From positions 57,853 to 121,852 of the forward strand of contig NZ_JNIJ01000022.1 in assembly GCF_000701345.1 (NCBI RefSeq): a DNA stretch of 64,000 nt, written 5' to 3'. The number at the start of each line of letters is the position of its first letter. Position 1 is the first letter of the stretch. The notes beneath the pieces are model-generated. The model did not search any database. It worked only from the letters and a program-made list of their open reading frames with translations, and was not told the origin of the DNA. Below, piece after piece: positions 47,647-58,329 of the stretch. Source of the DNA: Bradyrhizobium sp. URHD0069. Its GTDB lineage: Bacteria > Pseudomonadota > Alphaproteobacteria > Rhizobiales > Xanthobacteraceae. The translations under genes were made by a program, and so were the position numbers.

Positions 47647-48546
47647 ATGGCCCGTACAGCTACCTTGCCGGTTCTCAATGGAGAATCCGGCCTATCTCGA
47701 TACCTCGCCGAGATCCGTAAATTCCCGATGCTGGAACCCCAGCAGGAATACATGTTCGCCAAACGCTGGCGCGAACATGACGATCGCGACGCGGCACATC
47801 ACCTTGTCACCAGCCATCTCAGGCTCGTGGCCAAGATCGCCATGGGCTATCGCGGCTACGGCTTGCCGATCTCCGAGGTCGTCTCGGAAGGCAATGTCGG
47901 CCTGATGCAGGCGGTCAAGCGGTTCGAGCCCGATAAGGGCTTTCGGCTCGCTACCTACGCCATGTGGTGGATCAAGGCGTCAATACAAGAGTACATTCTG
48001 CGTTCGTGGTCGCTCGTCAAGATGGGCACCACCGCAAACCAGAAGAAGCTGTTCTTCAACCTGCGCAAGGCGAAGAGCAAGATCTCCGCGCTGGACGAGG
48101 GTGATCTTCACCCCGACCAGGTGAAGCTGATCGCCAAGCGCCTCGGCGTGACGGAGCAGGACGTGATCGACATGAACCGCCGGCTCGGCGGCGATGCGTC
48201 GCTCAACGCGCCGATCCGCGACGACGGCGAAGCCGGCGAATGGCAGGACTGGCTGGTCGATACCGCGCCTAACCAGGAAGCCATTATGGCTGAGCACGAG
48301 GAGTTCGATCATCGCCGGCAGGCGCTGAACGGCGCGATTGGCGTGCTCAACCCGCGGGAGCGCCGCATCTTCGAGGCGCGGCGTCTGGCGGAAGAGCCGA
48401 TGACGCTGGAAGACCTCGCAGCCGAATTCGGCGTGTCGCGCGAACGCGTGCGGCAGATCGAGGTCCGCGCCTTCGAGAAGGTGCAGTCGGCCGTGAAGGG
48501 CACGATCGCCCGGCAGGAACAGGCCGCTATGGAAGCCGCGCTTTAA
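47647..48546 (+). CDS. rpoH: RNA polymerase heat-shock sigma factor
   Basis: 299 residues. The sigma-32 RpoH box QKKLFFNLR is at residues 132-140; region 2 core is at about residues 53-120 (GYRGYGLPISEVVSEG, TYAMWWIKASIQEYIL), region 4.2 is FGVSRERVRQIEVRAFEKV. Directs transcription of heat-shock genes. It stands alone, 216 bases after rluD, and is followed by a strong terminator. A small inverted repeat (GCGTTG/CAACGC at 47541-47558) lies about 90 bases upstream. Confidence 0.96.
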   Translation: MARTATLPVLNGESGLSRYLAEIRKFPMLEPQQEYMFAKRWREHDDRDAAHHLVTSHLRLVAKIAMGYRGYGLPISEVVSEGNVGLMQAVKRFEPDKGFRLATYAMWWIKASIQEYILRSWSLVKMGTTANQKKLFFNLRKAKSKISALDEGDLHPDQVKLIAKRLGVTEQDVIDMNRRLGGDASLNAPIRDDGEAGEWQDWLVDTAPNQEAIMAEHEEFDHRRQALNGAIGVLNPRERRIFEARRLAEEPMTLEDLAAEFGVSRERVRQIEVRAFEKVQSAVKGTIARQEQAAMEAAL

Positions 48547-48573
48547 TTTTCGCGGTGTCGAGACGAAACTTGA

Positions 48574-48599
48574 AAGCCGGCGGCAACGCCGGCTTTTTT
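48574..48599 (+). terminator. Rho-independent terminator of rpoH
   Basis: Stem AAGCCGGC (48574-48581) / GCCGGCTT (48588-48595) with a six-base loop and a run of T, 28 bases after the rpoH stop. Confidence 0.92.
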
Positions 48600-48688
48600 G
48601 TTGGGCGCAACCGCTTCAATGCACTCGGCATGCCCCGCGAAAGCGGGGCGCCCTCAGAGGTGCAATTGCGTATCGGGGAATGACCAAG

Positions 48689-49312
48689 CTAAAAATCTGA
48701 CTGCCGCGCCAGGGTCGCCAGCGCGCAGCCTTCGCAATAGCGCGCGTCCTTGTAGTCGATCCAATTGTGCGCATAGACCCGGTCGAGCGGAATGTCGTAA
48801 CGCGCCCGCAACACCTTCACCAGGATCCGCCACGCCGCGATCTGCGCCGCGGTGGCGCCGCGCGCCACGTCGGGATAATTGCCGGCGAACTCCACGCCGA
48901 TCGAATTGCTGCCGATCACCTGGCGAAAGGTCGGCGCGTTGTCGATGTACTTATTGTCGTTGCGGTTGGCGCCGTCGCCATGGGTCGGCACCAGATTCTC
49001 CGGCACCGCCCAATATACCGTGCCATCGGTTTCCACCCAGACCGTGACGCCGCGCCGCGCCGGGCTTTTGGCCTGCGCCAGCGCCCCAGAGCGAGCTGAG
49101 CCCGCCGGCCCCTCCGTCTGGTGGACGATGATGTTGCGCCATCGATGCGCTTTGGATACCTCGCCCCACGGCGCCAGCCAGACCATTTTCAGCCCCGGGA
49201 TTTCGGGCCTGCCCGAGACACGCGCGATCGCCGCGACATCAGGCGTCTCGGCCGTCGCCGGAGTGAGGATCGCGACGACGCAGAGCGCCGTAACAAGCAG
49301 GCGGAGGTTCAT
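48689..49312 (-). CDS. Exported N-acetylmuramoyl-L-alanine amidase (Ami_2/PGRP-type)
   Basis: 207 residues. Sec signal at about residues 1-21 (AILTPATAE), then an amidase-2/PGRP fold: IIVHQTEG (first zinc histidine), GTVYWAVPENLVPTHGDG, NSIGVEFAGNYPD and YAHNWIDYKDARYCEG. It cleaves the amide between muramic acid and the peptide stem. It is monocistronic and leftward. Related to AmpD-like enzymes, but exported. Confidence 0.82.
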   Translation of the reverse strand: MNLRLLVTALCVVAILTPATAETPDVAAIARVSGRPEIPGLKMVWLAPWGEVSKAHRWRNIIVHQTEGPAGSARSGALAQAKSPARRGVTVWVETDGTVYWAVPENLVPTHGDGANRNDNKYIDNAPTFRQVIGSNSIGVEFAGNYPDVARGATAAQIAAWRILVKVLRARYDIPLDRVYAHNWIDYKDARYCEGCALATLARQSDF

Positions 49313-49445
49313 ACTGGTTGCGCGTATTCTACCGCAGATAGGTCTAGAGCGTTTTCGAGCGAAGTGGAAACCGGTTCGCGTGAAAGAAGCGCATCAAACA
49401 AAAGAGCTGGAGCCTGGTTCTGATTCAATCAGAACCGAAAAAGCT

Positions 49446-50660
49446 TTACGCCATCTGCGGCATCGTCCCGCTGTGGCTTGCGGGCACCAGCGGCGGCGCG
49501 GGGTCGTAAACCGCGTGGCGATTCCTGCCATCCTTTTTGGCGGCGTAAAGCGCGTGGTCGGCGGCGGCGATCAGCCGGTCCGGAAACGAGCCCATTTCCC
49601 TGGTCCATTGCGCAACCCCGATCGAGACCGCGATCGGGATATCGGCGCCGACGCAGCCCTCGGCGTCATCGCGGCAAACTTGCAGGATGCGGCGGGCGAT
49701 CATCGCGCCCTCGCGCAGCGTTGAGGCGGGCAGCACGATGCAGAACTCGTCGCCGCCAGTGCGCGCCAGCATGTCGCCGGCCCGCAGTCGGGTCTGCGCC
49801 ATCAGGGTGAAATGCTGCAGGCAGGCGTCGCCCGCGGCATGGCCGTAGGTGTCGTTGACCGCCTTGAAGTCGTCGAGATCGATCACCAGCAAGGCGAATG
49901 GCTCGCCGTTGCGCTCCGACCTCGCGCATTCCTCGGTCAGCCGCTGCAACAGGCGCCGCCGGTTGCCCACGCCGGTGAGATCGTCGAGCAGCGCCAGATC
50001 GGCGACCTCGTTACGCAGCCGGTCGATCGCCATCAGCAGAAAGCCGAAATTGAGCGCCAGCGACAGAAACATCAGCACCAGGCTCATAGAGGCCTGCACC
50101 AGGCCGTTACTCATGAACGAGAAATCGCCGCCGGATTGCAGCAGGCTGCCGCCGGCACGGATGACATAAACGGTGATCATGAGAACCGCGACGACGCCTG
50201 CGAGCCGGGCGCCTGGGCTTCTGCGGTCATCCTGCCGCGACAGCAATAGTTTTAGCGTCAGCGCGAACGGCAGCGACTGGCCCAGCGAATAGATGACGAC
50301 CCGGATCGGTATGCTGTCGTAGGCGAAGGTGAAGAACATGACCCCGGCGAAGCTCAGTCCGGTGATCAGCAGGGTGCCGCGCCACGATGTCGGCTGGTGG
50401 TAAAACCGCTTGATGCCCATCGCGGCAAGGCAGGCGGCGAAAATCAGCACGGCAGCGCCGGCCAGCAGTGGCACCAGCGATTCCACAAAGACCGCGCGCA
50501 GCATCGCCAGCGCCGCGCCAAGGGCTGCGGCAAACGCCGAGCCGGTCCAGAACGGGGCGGCCTCGAACTTGGGGTAACTGCGCATCACATAGGCCCAGAT
50601 CAGGCTCAGCGCGAGAAAGTTGACGACGAATACCGTCCACAGCGTCGGAACGCTCAGCAT
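49446..50660 (-). CDS. Membrane-bound diguanylate cyclase (GGDEF)
   Basis: 404 residues from the ATG at 50660. An N-terminal region of about six hydrophobic segments (residues 5-200) precedes a GGDEF domain: LDDLTGVGNRRRLLQRL and active-site GGDEF at residues 302-306. The inhibition-site motif RxxD (RAGD) sits five residues before GGDEF, so product feedback is likely. It makes cyclic di-GMP. No EAL domain. It is alone in the region. Confidence 0.92.
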   Translation of the reverse strand: MLSVPTLWTVFVVNFLALSLIWAYVMRSYPKFEAAPFWTGSAFAAALGAALAMLRAVFVESLVPLLAGAAVLIFAACLAAMGIKRFYHQPTSWRGTLLITGLSFAGVMFFTFAYDSIPIRVVIYSLGQSLPFALTLKLLLSRQDDRRSPGARLAGVVAVLMITVYVIRAGGSLLQSGGDFSFMSNGLVQASMSLVLMFLSLALNFGFLLMAIDRLRNEVADLALLDDLTGVGNRRRLLQRLTEECARSERNGEPFALLVIDLDDFKAVNDTYGHAAGDACLQHFTLMAQTRLRAGDMLARTGGDEFCIVLPASTLREGAMIARRILQVCRDDAEGCVGADIPIAVSIGVAQWTREMGSFPDRLIAAADHALYAAKKDGRNRHAVYDPAPPLVPASHSGTMPQMA

Positions 50661-51242
50661 CGCGAAGCCAGAACGCGCATGGCCCTGCCTCCCCCGTTCT
50701 CGAACAGCCCACCCATGTCGATCCCCGTTGTCTTGCGGGTAAAGTGCAGCCGCGCCGCTTAACGGACTCTCACCAAAGCGGAGCAATCCGCGCCGTGGTT
50801 TTGAAATCATGAAGATGCGCGTGATCCGCCAAAGCATGCCCTCGGGCTTGACCCGAGGGTTTGAGGGGCTTGGTGACAAGATCATGCGCCATTTTTAAAT
50901 CGAGCGTGATCGGACGCAGACCGGATTTGTAGTTTGGCTGGGACCGCGTTCTGGCGCCTGATCCGGATCGATACAGAATACGCCGCAGCGTTGGCGCGTC
51001 GTTAACCTTGCCGAGACAATTCGATCGTATGCGGCGCTCGTTTGGCGACGCCGAGCGCATCACGGGGATGAAAGTGCATCAAAACGCATAACAACTGTGG
51101 ATAACGCAATGACAACGGCGTGACAGTGTGGGGCAGCACGCCGCGAATCTGTTGGGATTGCATTCGAGGATATTGCAAGGCTGGCCCTCCGCTGAGCATG
51201 CCTCGTGTCGCGTTTCCATCCATTAAACCTTGAGAGGATGCT
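50661..51242. other. Gene-free stretch between the GGDEF gene and the mini-protein
   Basis: About 580 bases. It contains a palindrome CCCTCGGG-CTTGA-CCCGAGGG (50839-50859) of the interspersed type and a promoter region for the mini-protein gene at the right. No other gene is supported. Confidence 0.5.
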
Positions 51243-51311
51243 ATGGCTAAGAAAGCGAAGAAGGCAAAAAAGGCGAAGAAGGCAAAGTCGAAGAAAAAGT
51301 CCAAGAAGTAG
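51243..51311 (+). CDS. 22-residue lysine/alanine-rich mini-protein
   Basis: ATG at 51243 to TAG at 51309-51311: 22 residues, 14 of them lysine, with repeats of the AKK type and two serines near the end. A ribosome site (AGAGG) lies six bases before the ATG and strong hairpins follow. Its size keeps it below common gene-finding limits. The composition resembles the lysine-rich tails of histone H1-like proteins, so nucleic-acid binding is the natural guess; nothing is proven. Confidence 0.6.
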   Translation: MAKKAKKAKKAKKAKSKKKSKK

Positions 51312-51318
51312 CTTTCAA

Positions 51319-51348
51319 GCCCGGGTGGAGCTCACGCTCCGCCCGGGC
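51319..51348 (+). terminator. Strong hairpin after the mini-protein gene
   Basis: Stem GCCCGGGTGGAGC (51319-51331) against GCTCCGCCCGGGC (51336-51348) with a TCAC loop and one G-T pair, eight bases after the stop. No T run follows, so it may be mRNA-stabilising rather than a terminator. Confidence 0.55.
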
Positions 51349-51383
51349 ACCCGGTGCGATCGGAAAACAGTTTTGAGCAAAAC

Positions 51384-51406
51384 GGCGGGCCTTGAGCCCG
51401 CCTTTT
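51384..51406 (+). terminator. Rho-independent terminator
   Basis: GGCGGGC (51384-51390), loop CTTGA, GCCCGCC (51396-51402), then TTTT. Likely ends the mini-protein transcript. Confidence 0.85.
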
Positions 51407-51507
51407 GATTCCACTCGTCTTGATTCCACTCGTCGTCGGCCGGCTTGGCCGGGCGATCCCAGTATTCCGGAGCGCTGGTTGAGGAGCACAGTGCAAAACA
51501 AACGCTG

Positions 51508-51781
51508 CGGAGTACTGGATGCCCCGGTCAGGCCGGAGCATGACGGTGAGGAATCACCGCTCCGCGAACGCCAGCCTGGCGCCGAGCGCGGCAAGCCGCG
51601 CATCCTGATCGGCAACGACGCCCGCTTCATGGACCTGCTGCAGCGCTTTCGGCCAAGCACCTACTGGGCGGTGCTGGCGCGGCGGTTGGAGAAAATGGCG
51701 CGGGCGGGGAAGAGCTGAACCCACAGCCAACGTCAGGAAACGTGGATTGCTGCGTCGCTACGCGCCTCGCAATGACGGGAA
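51508..51781. repeat. Interspersed palindromic repeats
   Basis: Two pieces of types repeated elsewhere in the window: GGATGCCCCGGTCAGGCC...GAGCATGACGG (about 51517-51547; compare 53100-53135) and GGATTGC...CTCGCAATGACG (about 51745-51777; compare 58281-58315). No gene is convincing between 51312 and 51961. Confidence 0.6.
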
Positions 51782-51961
51782 GCACATCGTAACGGACCTT
51801 GGATGTAGCCTCTCAATGTCGTCCCCGCCTAGTGCGCAATTGCGCACGGGCGCGGGGACCCCAGCGTGAGCGCAGTTGCGCTCATCGCTACGCCGCGGCC
51901 TCGCGTTTCGGCACGATGGCTGACGGCTTCCGCTGCCATAGATCATTCGACCCGCCCTGCC

Positions 51962-52789
51962 TTACCGCCCCACCAGCCGGTCCGCGAAATAACCGATGGT
52001 CTTGCGATAGATCGTCGCCCTGTTCCACTCGCGCATCGCCTCGAAGTTCGCGGTGCCTTCGCTGTAAGGCGCGCCGTTCTTGAAGCCGGAGACGTGCAGC
52101 AGGTTGGCAGTGGAGGCCAGCACATCGGGCACGCTGTGGCGCAGATCGACATGGCCGTTGCCGTCGAAATCGACGCCGTATTTGATGTAGGACGACGGCA
52201 AAAATTGCGTCTGGCCGATTTCGCCGGCGTAGGCGCCGATCAGATCCCGCAACGGGAGATCGCCGCGCTGCACGATTTTCAGCGCCGCCAGCAGTTCGCC
52301 CTGGAATAATTCAGTGCGGCGGCAATCATGCGCCATGGTGGCGAGCGTACGGATCACTGGCATCTTGCCGAGGTCGCCCTTGCCGTAATCGCTTTCCAGC
52401 CCCCAGATCGCGACGATGATCTGCGGCGGCACGCCGAACCGCTGCTCGATCCGCGACAACAACGCGGCGTGACGCTGCAGCATCGCCCGTCCAATGTTGA
52501 TCCGTCCCGGCCCGACGCGGGTTGCAATGTATTGCTCAAAGGTCTTGTTGAAAGTGCCGCGCTGGCGCCGGTCGAAACTCAATACCGCCGGATCGGGCGT
52601 CACGCCTGACAGCGCCGAGCTGATCACGCTTGGCGAAACCCCCGCCGCCTGCGCCTCCGCCGACATGCTCGCCACGAAGCTGTTGAAGTCGCCGCCGCAG
52701 CGGGCGGCGAAGGTGGGGGTGGAGAGGAGGAAGGTGGAGGCAAGCGTACAAAGGACAACCGGGAAACAAATTTTTCTGAAAACGTTCAT
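51962..52789 (-). CDS. Lytic murein transglycosylase, MltB family
   Basis: 275 residues from ATG 52789 (AAGGA seven bases upstream). Signal peptide (about residues 1-28, ending TFAARC), then a lytic transglycosylase domain with the catalytic glutamate in IWGLESDYGKG, GEIGQTQFLPSSY and YGVDFDGNGHVDL. It cleaves glycan strands with 1,6-anhydro product. Leftward and apparently monocistronic. Confidence 0.88.
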   Translation of the reverse strand: MNVFRKICFPVVLCTLASTFLLSTPTFAARCGGDFNSFVASMSAEAQAAGVSPSVISSALSGVTPDPAVLSFDRRQRGTFNKTFEQYIATRVGPGRINIGRAMLQRHAALLSRIEQRFGVPPQIIVAIWGLESDYGKGDLGKMPVIRTLATMAHDCRRTELFQGELLAALKIVQRGDLPLRDLIGAYAGEIGQTQFLPSSYIKYGVDFDGNGHVDLRHSVPDVLASTANLLHVSGFKNGAPYSEGTANFEAMREWNRATIYRKTIGYFADRLVGR

Positions 52790-53065
52790 TGTAGCGTCCT
52801 TATTTTTCAACGAAACGCTCATGATGCCATGTCGCTCGCAAGACTCAAAGTCGTAGTCAAATCCGCGAGCGACCTTAGATGCAGACGTAGTGTTCTGGTG
52901 TCGCTTTGCGGACTGGATGCTCAGCCTAAGTTCTGCCGTCCAAAACTCTATCTGCCTTTCTCTTATTCACCCTGCCCCACTACTTAAATGAAAAGCAACA
53001 GTTCCAATTTGCAATAATTGATTGCGCGGATCTCACGGCAAGCGTGAAGCAAGGGCCAATACTGA

Positions 53066-53094
53066 AACGGCGGGCTTTCGCCCGCCGTTTTGTT
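53066..53094 (+). terminator. Terminator-like hairpin
   Basis: AACGGCGGGC (53066-53075), loop TTTC (53076-53079), GCCCGCCGTT (53080-53089), then TTGTT. The T run follows on the plus strand; on the minus strand, the direction of rpoD, the run is weak. It could serve rpoD or end a rightward small RNA. Confidence 0.65.
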
Positions 53095-53138
53095 TCGATG
53101 GATTGCCGGGTCGAGCCTGAGCATGACGATCACCCGGT

Positions 53139-53228
53139 AGCCTCATGCTGAGGAGCGCGGAACGCGCGTCTCGAAGCAAGTGCCGACCCCGCCCTTCGAG
53201 ACGCCGCGCTTGCGCGGCTCCTCAGGGT
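53139..53228. repeat. Interspersed inverted repeat
   Basis: CATGCTGAGGAGCGCGGAAC...GTCTCGAAG is matched by CTTCGAGAC...GGCTCCTCAGGGT: two arms of a long imperfect palindrome found in many copies in this genus. Confidence 0.7.
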
Positions 53229-53239
53229 AAGGCGAGACA

Positions 53240-55387
<2,148 letters not shown>

Positions 55388-55625
55388 TCATTGCTCCCGA
55401 AACGCGCTCATGTCGGGTGCGTTGCCGCGCCCGCTTGAATTACTGATGTCACTTACGACGCGCAAAGGGCGGCGCAAACCATCGCCACCCCTGCATTGCT
55501 CGCGTCGATTTCAAGCTCTTAGCTGTAACGTTCTAAGCTTCGATTAACCCTGTTTTTGCAGCCAAATCATGGATTTGGCGAGTCATTTCGCGGTCCCAAC
55601 CGCGCCCATCCGCATGATTCTTTAA

Positions 55626-57656
55626 TCAAACGCTCCGCTGGAACCGACCCGAAGACTCCCCGAATCCCTCGATCAGGGCCTCGGTGCCGTCGACTTCCTC
55701 CATTCGGGCCTTAACGTCACGCAGCCACGCCAAATTCGCCTCGCTTGCCTCATCTCCCAAGGCCCGCTCGGCATCCTTCAATTCCCTAAGTAATGAGTGC
55801 CATTGACGATGCAAGGATACCAGCTGGTGCCAAGTGGAAAGAACGTCCTCCCGCGCGGCGCCGCCTTGCGTGCCCCACACCGCCGAAGTCGTGATTGCTC
55901 GTTCAACCCTTTGAAGAGATTGTGAAAATCCGCCCGCGGCGAGGTCGGCGCGCATTTTCTCGGCTTGTTCGGAGGGCTCCGGGCTCTGGTGATGGTCGTT
56001 GGCGAAAGCGGCGATGATGCCGGCGCGCAGTTTGTGGGCCTCCGGATGGGCCAATTCCAGCGCCGCCACCTCTTCCAGGTGGTCGTGCAGCAGCCAAGGA
56101 TGATTGATCAGGGACTGCAAAATCAAGGCTTCGCGGCGGGAGATCGCGCTGCGCTGGCCGCGCATGATCGAGCTGGTCGCAAGCTGGGGGCTCGCCGCCT
56201 GATAGGGCCCGCGGTTGATGGTTTGGCTGCTGGCCGAGGCTTGCGCGCGGCCGCCTCGAGGCTCGAATCGGCCTGCGGCGCCCGGAGTGAACGAGCCGCG
56301 CGGCGCAAAGCGCCGGCCTGATTCGCCACCGAAAGCGCCCCCAGCCGCGCGATATCCGCCTCTCCCATAGCCGCCGCGCCCGGCTTCCGGCGCGAACGTC
56401 CGCTGCAGGCGTTCCGCCAGGTCCTGGCGGTAATAGCGCCGCACCACTTCATCGCCGATGCCGTTGGACAATTCGCGAATCCGCGCCTCCAGCGCCGCGC
56501 GCCGCTCGGGGGTCGCAAACGTGCCGGCTTCGATTTCGCGCGACCAGATCACGTCGGCGAGCCCGCGCGCCGCGCCAATCACTTCCTCGATCGCGCCGCG
56601 CCCGCCGGAGCGCGCGAGATCGTCGGGGTCCTGGCCTTCAAGCAGCAGCGCAAACCGCAAACTCTTTCCCGGCTTGAGATGCGGCAGCGCCATGTCGGCG
56701 GCGCGCCACGCCGCCTTCTGCCCGGCCTTGTCGCCGTCAAAACACAGGATCGGCTCGTCCGCCATCTTCCAGAGCAGCGCGAGCTGATTTTCCGTGAGCG
56801 CGGTGCCGAGCGGCGCGACGCTCGCGGCAAAGCCCGCGCCGACCATGGCGATGACGTCGACATAGCCTTCCACCACCACCAGCGGCGCGCCGTTATGGGT
56901 GGCGAGCCGCGCCGGCGCCAGATTGTAGAGATTGTCGCCCTTGTGAAACAGCGGCGTTTCCGGCGAGTTCAGGTATTTCGCCGCGACGTCCTTTTCCAGC
57001 GCACGGCCGCCGAACGCGATCACCCTTCCGCGCAAGTCGGTGATCGGAAACATCACGCGGTCGCGAAAACGATCGTACGGCACCGGGATGTCATCGCCTG
57101 CGATCAGCAACCCCGCTTCCACCATGTCCTCCACGGGAATGCCCTGGGAGCCGAGATGCTCCTTCAGCGCGAAGCGCTCGCCGGGCGCATAGCCGATGCG
57201 GAACTGCAACTGCACTGACGGCGAAATGGCGCGGTCGCCGAGATAGCCGCGCGCCTTCGCGCCGTTGCGCGAGGCCAGCGTGTCGGCGAAGAATTTCGCG
57301 GCAAGCTCCATCACGTCATGCAGTGTCTTGCGGCGCTGCTCGTGACGCGCCGCATCCGGCGTGGCGGCAGGCAGCGGCACGCCGGCCATCGCCGCCAGAC
57401 GCTCGACGGCTTCGGTGAAGCCCACGCCCTCGGTCTCCATCAGGAAACTGATGATGTCGCCGTGCTTGCCGGAGGAGAAGTCGTGGTAAAAACCCTTCTG
57501 GTCGTTGACCGTGAAGGACGGCGACTTCTCTTGTTGAAACGGCGACAGCCCTTTCCACTCCCGCCCCGCCCTCTTCAATTTCACGCGCCGGCCCACGACT
57601 TCCGAAACCGGAAGCCGGGCGCGCAGCTCATCAAGGAATTGAGGCGTAAAGCGCAT
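55626..57656 (-). CDS. dnaG: DNA primase with replaced zinc ligands
   Basis: 676 residues. The N-terminal domain keeps the zinc-binding fold's shape (FQQEKSPSFTVNDQKGFYHD) but the four ligands are Ser38, Gln41, Asp59 and Ser62 instead of Cys, His, Cys, Cys. The Toprim core is intact: VVVEGYVDVIAMVGAG and CFDGDKAGQKAAWRAAD. The C-terminal helicase-binding region (about residues 500-676) is present, after a Gly/Arg-rich linker (near 415-465). It makes primers for replication. Same strand as rpoD. Confidence 0.94.
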   Translation of the reverse strand: MRFTPQFLDELRARLPVSEVVGRRVKLKRAGREWKGLSPFQQEKSPSFTVNDQKGFYHDFSSGKHGDIISFLMETEGVGFTEAVERLAAMAGVPLPAATPDAARHEQRRKTLHDVMELAAKFFADTLASRNGAKARGYLGDRAISPSVQLQFRIGYAPGERFALKEHLGSQGIPVEDMVEAGLLIAGDDIPVPYDRFRDRVMFPITDLRGRVIAFGGRALEKDVAAKYLNSPETPLFHKGDNLYNLAPARLATHNGAPLVVVEGYVDVIAMVGAGFAASVAPLGTALTENQLALLWKMADEPILCFDGDKAGQKAAWRAADMALPHLKPGKSLRFALLLEGQDPDDLARSGGRGAIEEVIGAARGLADVIWSREIEAGTFATPERRAALEARIRELSNGIGDEVVRRYYRQDLAERLQRTFAPEAGRGGYGRGGYRAAGGAFGGESGRRFAPRGSFTPGAAGRFEPRGGRAQASASSQTINRGPYQAASPQLATSSIMRGQRSAISRREALILQSLINHPWLLHDHLEEVAALELAHPEAHKLRAGIIAAFANDHHQSPEPSEQAEKMRADLAAGGFSQSLQRVERAITTSAVWGTQGGAAREDVLSTWHQLVSLHRQWHSLLRELKDAERALGDEASEANLAWLRDVKARMEEVDGTEALIEGFGESSGRFQRSV

Positions 57657-57816
57657 GCGGGATTTTTCGTTGAGTCGCGGGCCGATGCCAACCGGCCATG
57701 GATATAGGAGCCCCGGCTAAAATACGAAGATTATTGGCCTTCTCCCAGCTATTCACAGGGGGTCCGCACGTGAAGCATCCTGTCCCGGATGTGGCGCAGC
57801 GCGCGACGCGGCGGGA

Positions 57817-58215
57817 TTATCGCTCCATAAACCGTCCCGAAGCGATGGGGGGCAAGCGCGTGACCGGCCAGTTGTAGACGTAGGTCCATGCCTCGGTCAC
57901 TGCGCTCTCGTCCTGCGTAACCGACAGCATCTTGCGGACATATTCCGTCGGCTCGACAAACCCCTCGCCGCAGGCCTCGTACATGTCGAATTCGCGCAGC
58001 AATTCCTTTGGCGAGCGCAGCCGGTAGAGTTCGCCGAACACGACGTCACTGGGGTCGTCGGACAACACCATCCCGGGATAGTGCTTCACCAGATAGAGCC
58101 GGCCCCGGCAGTGCGCCTCGCCGATAAACTCCGCGCTGCGCGACAACAGCTGCGCCATCGGATGATCGAAGCCGCGCATCAGCGTGCCGTAAACGAACAG
58201 AAGGTCGGGTGTCAT
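57817..58215 (-). CDS. Gamma-glutamylcyclotransferase-like protein (AIG2 fold)
   Basis: 132 residues. The substrate loop VYGTLMRGFDHP at residues 8-19 and a central acidic residue in EFDMYEACGEGF match the GGCT-like/AIG2 family. These are small cytoplasmic enzymes cyclising gamma-glutamyl groups to 5-oxoproline, but many members have unknown substrates. It is leftward and alone. Confidence 0.82.
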   Translation of the reverse strand: MTPDLLFVYGTLMRGFDHPMAQLLSRSAEFIGEAHCRGRLYLVKHYPGMVLSDDPSDVVFGELYRLRSPKELLREFDMYEACGEGFVEPTEYVRKMLSVTQDESAVTEAWTYVYNWPVTRLPPIASGRFMER

Positions 58216-58232
58216 GGCAGGATGTATAACCC

Positions 58233-58315
58233 GTCATTGCGAGCGAAGCGAAGCAATCCAACTTTAACGCGCAAGGAAGCTGGATTGCTTCGTCGCAAGT
58301 GCTCCTCGCAATGAC
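58233..58315. repeat. Interspersed palindromic repeat pair
   Basis: GTCATTGCGAGCGAAGCGAA (58233-58252) followed at 58281-58315 by its inverse GGATTGCTTCGTC...CTCGCAATGAC. A two-arm imperfect palindrome of a type common between core genes in this group, here between the GGCT-like and transglutaminase genes. Confidence 0.8.
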
Positions 58316-58329
58316 AGAACGGGCCGTCG

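Larger units (their letters stand above)
52790..53239. other. Spacer between lytic transglycosylase and rpoD
   Basis: 450 bases without a protein gene. It holds a promoter for the leftward transglycosylase, a terminator-like hairpin at 53066-53094, and an interspersed repeat (about 53139-53228). Confidence 0.5.

Noticed and set aside
51392..51718. 108-residue frame after the mini-protein
   Set aside because: Much of it is a terminator and interspersed repeat sequence; composition is not protein-like.
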